NCBI GenBank assembly: GCA_946480935.1
Contig: CAMLLT010000005.1
Coordinates: 1-40,796, forward strand
Reading direction: 5' to 3'
Source: an uncultured Bartonella sp.
GTDB lineage: Bacteria > Pseudomonadota > Alphaproteobacteria > Rhizobiales > Rhizobiaceae
Length of the DNA stretch: 40,796 nt
The position numbers and the translations under genes are program-made. Positions 18,163 to 25,253 of the stretch are shown here, piece after piece; the stretch's first letter is position 1, and every line of letters starts with the position of its first letter. The notes under the pieces are model-generated. The model did not search any database. It had not been told where the DNA came from and was given only the letters and a program-made list of their open reading frames with translations.

Positions 18163-18697
18163 AAGTTAATTCATTCAGCACTTCGGCTATTTCTGTATCC
18201 AAGTATCTTTTTATTTCAGCCGGATTTTTCATGACCGATAATCTGGTAGCTGTGCGCGTTGGTATAGCCAATATTTTTGAACGTACCTTAGCGTATTCAT
18301 TCGCGACTACTTGTGCAGCCGCGTCGACATCAACCAGTTTGCCAATTTCTTTTTCGTATTTTATTTTCTGGCAACGCGCCAAATAGATTTCTTTACGCCG
18401 TGTGGCTTCTGCATGACTGATGTTATCGTTATCGTCATCGTTTTCTTCCAGCGTGCTATCGTCATCTTCAAAATCATCCTGTTTTGCAAAATCATTATTG
18501 CTATCAGAAAAAGTTTTTGCGGTGCCGCCCCGATATTTTGCCGGCCGGTTTTCTAATTTTTCCTGTGTCGCAGAAACGTTAACTAAATTATTTTCCCCGA
18601 AGACAAGCAAACCTTTCGATTTCCATTTGGTCACAGCGGCCTTTGAAACACCGCAAATCTCGGCAAATTCTTTTTGCGTAACAAATTTTTTTGTCAT
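18068..18697 (-). CDS. Terminase small subunit (Nu1-like)
   Basis: 209 aa; N-terminal HTH 'VTQKEFAEICGVSKAAVTKWKSKGLL', 'RRKEIYLARCQKIKYEKEIGKLVD'; immediately upstream of TerL. Confidence 0.85.
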   Translation of the reverse strand: MTKKFVTQKEFAEICGVSKAAVTKWKSKGLLVFGENNLVNVSATQEKLENRPAKYRGGTAKTFSDSNNDFAKQDDFEDDDSTLEENDDDNDNISHAEATRRKEIYLARCQKIKYEKEIGKLVDVDAAAQVVANEYAKVRSKILAIPTRTATRLSVMKNPAEIKRYLDTEIAEVLNELTFDDEMDGKRQLSKEVAANEAVNIAATAATDS

Positions 18698-18827
18698 GTT
18701 TTTTCGGTTAACTAGTAAACTGGTTTACCGGTTAAAAAAGTTTGTAGCTAGCCATCGTTCGGGGTGGCGCGTTACCCCCGACCGACCGGTTCCGGTAAGT
18801 ACCTTAAAAATGACGGGGGAGAGGGTA

Positions 18828-19433
18828 TTATTTAAGAATGCGGCCATAGCTACCGAACATTGCCTTCAACAATTCTTTTGCAGCGGTTCGTTTAATTGTT
18901 TCTCGTGCGATCTTTTTAAAATCTTCATCGAACGGAACGGATTTTTTTATTTTTGCGCTTTTCCGCAAAACATACATTGGCCGGATTTTTTGACTTTTCC
19001 CATGTCCAACAACTTGGTAAAGAATACCGTTTTTAACAAACGACCGACCAAGATTTGCAGGACGCTGGTTACGGCGTACGCCCTTCGAAGTTCTTGCAAC
19101 AAGAGCTGTCGGAATGGCTATATTTTTCTTTCGTGCATTTTTAGTCCCACCATGAGCATGTGCCCATAGATTGCCACGATGCAATGTATCAACGACAGCG
19201 GCCGTTAAGTTGGTCTTGCTTGCCGTTTCAACATGCAGCGCTTGACGTAAAAAGCCCTTGTTGCGCACAACGACCGAACGCGGCCATGTGTCATTGATTA
19301 AATATTCACGCGCTTTAAAAGCAGCATTATTAATTGTTTTTGACGCCGCGTACGGAACTTGCTTTTCCGCAATATTCATATGCTTTGCCAACAATTGAAA
19401 TTCGGTCAAGTCGAACTTCAGAAAATCCGCCAT
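18828..19433 (-). CDS. Putative minor tail protein Z / gp10-like virion protein
   Basis: 201 aa; basic, 'KQVPYAASKTINNAAFKAREYL...SVVVRNKGFLRQALHVETASKTNLTAAV', resembles gpZ/gp10-type tail proteins; unusual location upstream of terminase. Confidence 0.5.
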   Translation of the reverse strand: MADFLKFDLTEFQLLAKHMNIAEKQVPYAASKTINNAAFKAREYLINDTWPRSVVVRNKGFLRQALHVETASKTNLTAAVVDTLHRGNLWAHAHGGTKNARKKNIAIPTALVARTSKGVRRNQRPANLGRSFVKNGILYQVVGHGKSQKIRPMYVLRKSAKIKKSVPFDEDFKKIARETIKRTAAKELLKAMFGSYGRILK

Positions 19434-19543
19434 TAGCCATTACTTTTTTAAGAAATTGCAGGAAACTTGCCACAACTTTTTTACAAATAATCAAATAGAG
19501 ACTGTTGTCGTGCTTTGCCGTTTTCCTGCAAAATGCTAGATAA

Positions 19544-19571
19544 CAAAAAAAGCCCGGCAAAGACCGAGCTT
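19544..19571 (-). terminator. Intrinsic terminator between the Q-like gene and the late operon
   Basis: Minus strand AAGCTCGG-tctttg-CCGGGCTT followed by TTTTT; one mismatch in the stem. Confidence 0.7.
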
Positions 19572-19656
19572 CTTAAAGACACAATTATCATTATGCTTCA
19601 CGCATACACCTTAACATGAATGTTGTCAACAATAAAAATGATGTTTTTTGAAAAAA

Positions 19657-20085
19657 TTAACGAACGATTGATGGCCTATCAAAAAATGACCAATAACCGG
19701 CAAGGCAATCAAGACATTCGTAAAAACGTTCAGCGAGATAATTTTGGCGTCGTTGATTTTTTGCAATTCGTGAAATCATAATTTCTTTGCAAACAACAGT
19801 TTCGACCAGTTCATATCCATTTACGCCCAATATTTCCTTGATTTTTGACATTTCTTTTTGAATATCCAATCGCGATTGTAATGCTTTTGCGTTAATGCCG
19901 TTAATTTTCCCACCGTCGACAAACGGTCGCGAATAATCCCGCGACACACAACCGGCAGATGCTGTTAAAACAAGCCAGTTTTTTAAAAACTTATCAGCAG
20001 CTTTTTTTTGTGCCGCATCAATCCGTTTTCGCTCAAACATATAATCAATTGGTGTCACATTTCTTTTTTTTATTGTCTTTTCCAT
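19657..20085 (-). CDS. Putative late-gene regulator (DUF6456-like / Q-position protein)
   Basis: 142 aa; 'VTPIDYMFERKRIDAAQKKAADKFLKNW...YELVETVVCKEIMISRIAKNQ...AERFYECLDCLAGYW' resembles DUF6456-type phage regulators; sits directly upstream of a terminator and the late operon. Confidence 0.5.
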   Translation of the reverse strand: MEKTIKKRNVTPIDYMFERKRIDAAQKKAADKFLKNWLVLTASAGCVSRDYSRPFVDGGKINGINAKALQSRLDIQKEMSKIKEILGVNGYELVETVVCKEIMISRIAKNQRRQNYLAERFYECLDCLAGYWSFFDRPSIVR

Positions 20086-20325
20086 TTATTCCCCTTCGAG
20101 ACAATAAACATAAAAATCAACCATTTTTTACTGCAAACGATTATACCTTGTCAACAATCGAGAAAAAAATAAACATAAAACCATCAACTAACCTGTCAAG
20201 TGCCACGTTTTAGCGAAAAAGAACAATAAAATCAAAATGATATAAAACATGTCACCATTTTCCTTGAAATCGCTATATAAACACCCTGAACGTCAAATAT
20301 AGACATCGAAAAACACATTTCACAA

Positions 20326-20422
20326 TTTTTGGTGACAGGTTTATAGTTATTATAATATATTGAAATATATATATAATTTATAGAAAACATGGCACTAAAC
20401 CCGACAAACCTGTCACCAAAAA
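20326..20422. repeat. Perfect 17-bp inverted repeat flanking a 63-bp AT-rich core
   Basis: TTTTTGGTGACAGGTTT (20326-20342) and AAACCTGTCACCAAAAA (20406-20422); related half-sites at 20190-20198 and 20246-20257. Confidence 0.9.
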
Positions 20423-20676
20423 GCGGCGGTGTTAAAATGCGTTCACAAGCGTTCAATTATGTTCAATCGTGTTTAAAGATATAAAGATATTAAGCGCTTG
20501 TTTTAAAAATAAAAAAATAATCGAAAATATTAAAATTGAAACGGTCCATCATGCTAAGTGAAAATGATTACAAGATGAGTAATGATGATAAAATGTGTTT
20601 AAAATTTCAAAAAATGGTTTACAGAATGTAAATAATGTGTTAACCATGATCTCACAAAAAATAAGAGGTCACGAAA

Positions 20677-20976
20677 ATGGCTAGCGATAACAAGGTACCT
20701 GTCCAGATTTTGCCGATAACGTTGAGTAGCGTATTTCAATTGATTGATGCTCAAACCGATTATGAGCTCGATAAATGGCAAAAAGAATTGGAAAAAGAGG
20801 TTGGCACCTTTGCCGCCAAACAACGCATAGAAAAGTGCCGGCCGATTGTTGATGATTGCGTCAAACATGTTGCTGTTGCTTTGTTAAAAGAAATCAATCG
20901 GAGCACAGCGTACGCACATCTTAGAGCGTTACGGCAGATTGAAATAGAAGAGGATGCTTTATTCTCTAAAAGCTGA
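20677..20976 (+). CDS. Hypothetical early protein
   Basis: 99 aa; RBS 'aagaggtc' upstream; first gene of the plus-strand early operon. Confidence 0.7.
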   Translation: MASDNKVPVQILPITLSSVFQLIDAQTDYELDKWQKELEKEVGTFAAKQRIEKCRPIVDDCVKHVAVALLKEINRSTAYAHLRALRQIEIEEDALFSKS

Positions 20977-21029
20977 AAACGCCTTCAGTGTCTCACCCTA
21001 ATCAAAAACTTCCTTTTTAAAACGGTTTT

Positions 21030-21416
21030 ATGACCATGACCACGTGCGCAAAAAAACAGGCTCAAAAAGCAAAATCTGGTGTCTCTCGCAAAAAACGTTT
21101 TTCGATGAAAAAATTCAAAAAGTGGCTTGTCGCTAACGGAGCTGTCCCCGCTGAATTGACAAACCCGTGGGAAATTTTACGCGTTGAGACAAGTCTCGGC
21201 CTTTTGATCGCTTACAAAAATAAAGCCGGAAAACAAACATGGCCGGTAAAGCTTTTGCGGTTAAGGTTCAATTTTTTAAAAGACCGCGCCATACCTTCGC
21301 TTACACCTAATGAAAACCGTCGTTCAGAACGGCTGCCGAACACGTGGTGTCATGATGATTTTATTCATGACATCGGCGGGTGGGCTGCCACCGACCTTGA
21401 AGCATTTGTTTGTTAA
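21030..21416 (+). CDS. Hypothetical basic early protein
   Basis: 128 aa, Lys/Arg-rich N-terminus, same-strand operon context. Confidence 0.65.
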   Translation: MTMTTCAKKQAQKAKSGVSRKKRFSMKKFKKWLVANGAVPAELTNPWEILRVETSLGLLIAYKNKAGKQTWPVKLLRLRFNFLKDRAIPSLTPNENRRSERLPNTWCHDDFIHDIGGWAATDLEAFVC

Positions 21417-21427
21417 AGGCGGAAACA

Positions 21428-21604
21428 ATGAACGAAATAGACCTCTCTCACGCGCTTGGTTTGTTTTTTCGGATAGGTAAAACACTGTCCAAGTTAAAGA
21501 AACACATGCTTGACAACGATCACCAAATGCAAGCCAGCGAGGAAAAAGAGCTGCGCGTTTTGTGGGCTGAATTCACCAAAACCATAAAAGCAGGTGAAAA
21601 ATGA
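21428..21604 (+). CDS. Hypothetical small early protein
   Basis: Likely start ATG at 21428 (MNEIDLSHALGLFFRIGKTLSKL...); ATGA overlap with the next gene. Confidence 0.6.
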   Translation: MNEIDLSHALGLFFRIGKTLSKLKKHMLDNDHQMQASEEKELRVLWAEFTKTIKAGEK

Positions 21605-21954
21605 AAATACTTTCATCTTTATTCTCGCGAAAAAAATCAAAGTACGAATTTTTTGAAACAGCCTTTGGTTATGAAATGACCGGATTGTCGGTCTATCAGG
21701 TGTTTTACAACCTTTACCAAGACCAATCTGGCAACCGGAAATCTAAACGTTTTTGCGGTCAAGAGATGGACGACATCGTGTCAGAAGATGCTGATTTCAG
21801 TGTCACAGCTCAAGTTGACGCGTGGGTAGCTGGTGGCCCGGTTCCTTCATGCCTGTTTGATCCTCTTGGTTCTAAAAAAATAAACAAACACAAAACAAAA
21901 AATCCAAGATTGGTAAAAGGGGAGTGGCATTATGAGTTCAAAAACGGACGTTGA
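21601..21954 (+). CDS. Hypothetical early protein
   Basis: 117 aa; translationally coupled to neighbours. Confidence 0.6.
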   Translation: MKILSSLFSRKKSKYEFFETAFGYEMTGLSVYQVFYNLYQDQSGNRKSKRFCGQEMDDIVSEDADFSVTAQVDAWVAGGPVPSCLFDPLGSKKINKHKTKNPRLVKGEWHYEFKNGR

Positions 21955-22600
21955 TAAAATTATAATTGACAGCAACAATTTCCAAAAGTTTGCACTGTCC
22001 GATAATAAACGAGAAGTTCACGTCGGCCGAAAATTCGGCACAAAACTCGCGATTGCCGGTAGTGACAATACAATCACTTCGGGCGGTGAACAAACACACA
22101 CGGCTGTTTCATGCAATAATTCTAAAATTAATATCCATGCACGTTCGTCCGTTACAGCGGTAGCGGGAAAATTTTTAACTACAACAATAGTCGGCAAATA
22201 CACCCGGGCAGCCATGGCCGGTGAATATGGCAAAATCGGTATCTCGGGGGATTGCAGCGGAACGGCTGTTTGTTCCTATATGGCAGCAGTTCATGTCGAA
22301 GGCAATCATCATTATGTCGCGCTTTGTGAAAGTAACTCTGTTCATATTAAAGGCGATTACAACCAAATAGCAATTGTTGGCGACGGTCCATTCATTAGTT
22401 GTTGTGGAACAGGCAACCGCGTTTCAAGTGTTGGAATAAACGCTACGTTTAAAGGCAAAATCGGAAACTGGTTTTCATTAAGTGATTACGACGACAATGA
22501 CAATTTTGTCGGCTTCGTTACTGGTCGCATCGGACAAAACGGCCTGAAACCTGATGTTCGTTATTGCGCTAGACAAGGGCAATTCTTCGAAATTGTTTGA
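21932..22600 (+). CDS. Beta-solenoid-like protein with about 9-residue repeats (copy A)
   Basis: 222 aa; repeats ARSSVTAVA-GKFLTTTIV-GKYTRAAMA-GEYGKIGIS-GDCSGTAVC; C-terminus 'FVTGRIGQNGLKPDVRY' shared with copy B. Confidence 0.8.
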   Translation: MSSKTDVDKIIIDSNNFQKFALSDNKREVHVGRKFGTKLAIAGSDNTITSGGEQTHTAVSCNNSKINIHARSSVTAVAGKFLTTTIVGKYTRAAMAGEYGKIGISGDCSGTAVCSYMAAVHVEGNHHYVALCESNSVHIKGDYNQIAIVGDGPFISCCGTGNRVSSVGINATFKGKIGNWFSLSDYDDNDNFVGFVTGRIGQNGLKPDVRYCARQGQFFEIV

Positions 22601-22618
22601 TAGGTGAGGATACTGTAA

Positions 22619-23602
22619 ATGATTAAAGAAAATAATTTTGTGACCGGATATCTTGATGTTAATCAATATAAATTTTCTGGCGAATGGGTTGTTGGTGAAA
22701 CATATAACTACGACAAGGTAAAAATCCGTTCTATTAATAAAAAAATTAATGGATTTTTGTTTTTCCCCGAATCTCCTTTAAAATGTCTTCAGTCAGCTCT
22801 TAAAAATAAAGATAATTCTAAAAATATTTCGATTTTTAAAATCGCGAGCAATGAGGAAGATATATTATTTAACCGCGGTAAAGAAAAAGTTTCAAGACGC
22901 GTTAAACTATTAGATCAATTAACGGTCAACGATATTATAGCCACGCAGATAGAATACGCCGAAAAATCTGGCCAATATCAGAAATGCCAAAGACATGATT
23001 CTTCATTGGCTTTTTATAAAAATTCAAAGAAAATATTAGCTAGTGGTTGTTTCCATGAACTCGCCATAAGCGGGTCAGAAAATACAGTTATTTTTAACAA
23101 AGATATTGTTGGAAGTTTAAATTGTTCAGCCTGTGGTCGTCATAACACAATTGTAACGAATGGTGAATTCTCAACTGTATCAACTAGCGGTGAAAACACA
23201 AAAGTAATTAGTAACGGAGAATTTTCTCGACTGTCTTCTAGTGGATATTTGTGTGATCTAATTGCTTCAGCATACGGCGCGTCTGTTGCTGCAAGTGGTG
23301 ATAGAGCATTTCTTAATACTAACGGAAAATATTCACGTTTAGTAGCGAGTGGGGACGGATCACGTTGTTCTGCAACGGGTGAAGATAACATAATTGCAGC
23401 TGTCGGTCGTTTTAGTCACGTTAACGGCGCTATGGGGACATATGTTTGCATTGCCGATTACGATAACGCTGGTACTTGCCGTGGTTTTGTTACCGGTCGC
23501 ATCGGTGAAAATGGTCTCAAACCATACACCACTTATACCGTTAAAAATGGTCGATTTGTCGAAGTAACAGAAGATGAGGTTGTCTGCGCCATCTCGGTTT
23601 AA
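22619..23602 (+). CDS. DUF7666-like N-terminus plus 9-residue-repeat beta-solenoid (copy B)
   Basis: 327 aa; ten consecutive 9-mers GEFSTVSTS-GENTKVISN-GEFSRLSSS-GYLCDLIAS-AYGASVAAS-GDRAFLNTN-GKYSRLVAS-GDGSRCSAT-GEDNIIAAV-GRFSHVNGA; tail 'FVTGRIGENGLKPYTTY'. Confidence 0.8.
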   Translation: MIKENNFVTGYLDVNQYKFSGEWVVGETYNYDKVKIRSINKKINGFLFFPESPLKCLQSALKNKDNSKNISIFKIASNEEDILFNRGKEKVSRRVKLLDQLTVNDIIATQIEYAEKSGQYQKCQRHDSSLAFYKNSKKILASGCFHELAISGSENTVIFNKDIVGSLNCSACGRHNTIVTNGEFSTVSTSGENTKVISNGEFSRLSSSGYLCDLIASAYGASVAASGDRAFLNTNGKYSRLVASGDGSRCSATGEDNIIAAVGRFSHVNGAMGTYVCIADYDNAGTCRGFVTGRIGENGLKPYTTYTVKNGRFVEVTEDEVVCAISV

Positions 23603-23740
23603 TCAATAAGCCACAAAGAATTCCTCCCGGGGTGCGCGCGGACGTCCCACTAAGTAGAAAAGCCTAATGCCGTCTTTGTGGTTTGGAAATCATCGCGGCC
23701 AAATTAGGCTATTTCGCGCAATTCTTCATCTCCTCTCAAT
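23603..23740 (+). ncRNA. Candidate structured RNA/leader with pseudoknot-type pairing
   Basis: CCACAAAGA(23611-23619)/TCTTTGTGG(23673-23681) interleaved with AGCCTAAT(23661-23668)/ATTAGGCT(23703-23710). Confidence 0.4.
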
Positions 23741-23770
23741 ATGCACACCGTGAAAAAGGGCTTTAAAAGA

Positions 23771-24484
23771 ATGGCAAATATGTACGAAGAAAAGCAGGAA
23801 CAAAGGCGTCAACGGCTGTTAGAAAAAGCTGCGGCAGCTCGAAAAAAGTCGGATGAAATATTGGATGATGCACATGAACGGCACCAAGTCCTTTTAGGCT
23901 CGGGTGGTCAGCCGATTTTATATGATCATTATTCGGCAAAGAAACACTTAAACGATCAACGACAACTTAATAATTCCTTCCGGCGATCGGTAAAAGAGCT
24001 TGAAAAAGCTGAATATTACGAAGAAAAAGCTAAATCTGTCGGTACCGGTGGTATTTCTTCCGACGACCCTGAAGCAATTGCAAAACTTGAAGAAAAAATT
24101 GCAGCATTAACGGCAGAAAAGGGCAAAACACCGGCAGAATATGCAGAAATACGTCGCCTAAAAAAACGGGTTGAGAGGCTCAAACAATTTGAAACGCTGG
24201 AAACAAAACGCTTTCCTTCGGTGGGATATGGGTTCGAGATCGAACAAAACGCTGAAGAAAAACGGATAAAGTTCCTTTTTGCCGAAAAGCCTTCCTCTGA
24301 CATTACCAGCCTTTTGAAAAAACGAGGTTTTCATTACTCACCTAAAAAAAATGAGTGGATGAGGAAATGGACAAATAATGCCATTTCCGCTGCGACTGAA
24401 TTGCGTAGCAAAATAAAAAAAATAATCGACGATAAAAAGACTAGCCGAGCTAACGCTTTGAGCAATCAGGATGCGGCAAAATGA
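23771..24484 (+). CDS. DUF3560-domain protein
   Basis: 'MANMYEEKQEQRRQRLLEKAAAARKKSDEILDDAHERHQVLLGSGGQPILYDHYSAKKHLNDQRQL' is typical of DUF3560. The ORF track start at 23741 is probably too long. Confidence 0.8.
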   Translation: MANMYEEKQEQRRQRLLEKAAAARKKSDEILDDAHERHQVLLGSGGQPILYDHYSAKKHLNDQRQLNNSFRRSVKELEKAEYYEEKAKSVGTGGISSDDPEAIAKLEEKIAALTAEKGKTPAEYAEIRRLKKRVERLKQFETLETKRFPSVGYGFEIEQNAEEKRIKFLFAEKPSSDITSLLKKRGFHYSPKKNEWMRKWTNNAISAATELRSKIKKIIDDKKTSRANALSNQDAAK

Positions 24485-24849
24485 ATAATGATTTTATCAT
24501 CGCGCGTCAATGCGAGAAGATCGAAGAATTGGAAGGACAAGTGCGGCAGCTTAAAAAGCTTCTCGTTCCCGTTTTTATCACGCCAATAGAATGGGGCCTC
24601 ACGCGGAAACAGCAGGCTTTGTTTAGTATGTTGCTGACGCGTGATCTGGTTACACGCGACATGTTAGATGCCGCAGCAATTGCGGGTGCAAGTAGTACAC
24701 CAAATTACGGCAATGTCATAATTTATCAGTTGCGTAAAAAACTAAAAAAATTCGGCGTGCAGGTCAAAAATGAATGGGGGCGTGGCTGGCGTTTGGTCGA
24801 TCGAAAAAGTTGGCAAAAGAGGCTTACAGAAGCGGAGGCAGCAGAATAA
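24481..24849 (+). CDS. OmpR-type winged-helix DNA-binding protein
   Basis: 122 aa; 'LTRKQQALFSMLLTRDLVTRDMLDAAAI...VIIYQLRKKLKKFGVQVKNEWGRGWRLVD'; no receiver domain. Confidence 0.7.
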   Translation: MNNDFIIARQCEKIEELEGQVRQLKKLLVPVFITPIEWGLTRKQQALFSMLLTRDLVTRDMLDAAAIAGASSTPNYGNVIIYQLRKKLKKFGVQVKNEWGRGWRLVDRKSWQKRLTEAEAAE

Positions 24850-25232
24850 TGGATAGTGTTATTAAAACATTATATTGGTGCGACGTCGCTAATAATTTTC
24901 ACTATTTTTCCAGTCTCTTATCTTTTGTTTTGGCCTGGATTTTTATAATGGCATTGCTTTACGTTGTAATATTTACGGAAGGCGTGCTAGCTGACGAGAA
25001 ACGGACGGAATACTTTCTTATACGTCTTGCAAAAATAATTGTAATTGTAGCATTTTTTAGCTGGATTGGGATTCAGTCAGTTGCAGTATTTGTGCCGGAA
25101 ACAGTTGCGCAACAGAAAATAATTAAAGCAAAAATCGCAACTGCTCTAAATGACACAAATCTTGCCTTAACAGAACGCACATATCTGCAAAAATTATCAG
25201 AACAATTGAACGCCGGCACACCCCAGCGATGA
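24849..25232 (+). CDS. Two-TM membrane protein, early operon
   Basis: TAATG overlap start; 'FSSLLSFVLAWIFIMALLYVVIF' and 'IIVIVAFFSWIGIQSVAVFV' hydrophobic segments. Confidence 0.7.
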   Translation: MDSVIKTLYWCDVANNFHYFSSLLSFVLAWIFIMALLYVVIFTEGVLADEKRTEYFLIRLAKIIVIVAFFSWIGIQSVAVFVPETVAQQKIIKAKIATALNDTNLALTERTYLQKLSEQLNAGTPQR

Positions 25233-25253
25233 ATAATTCATGGAGAATTCAAA

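Noticed and set aside
18420-19169. 249-aa plus-strand ORF opposite terminase small subunit and the gpZ-like gene
   Set aside because: Overlaps well-supported minus-strand genes and composition looks like an antisense frame.
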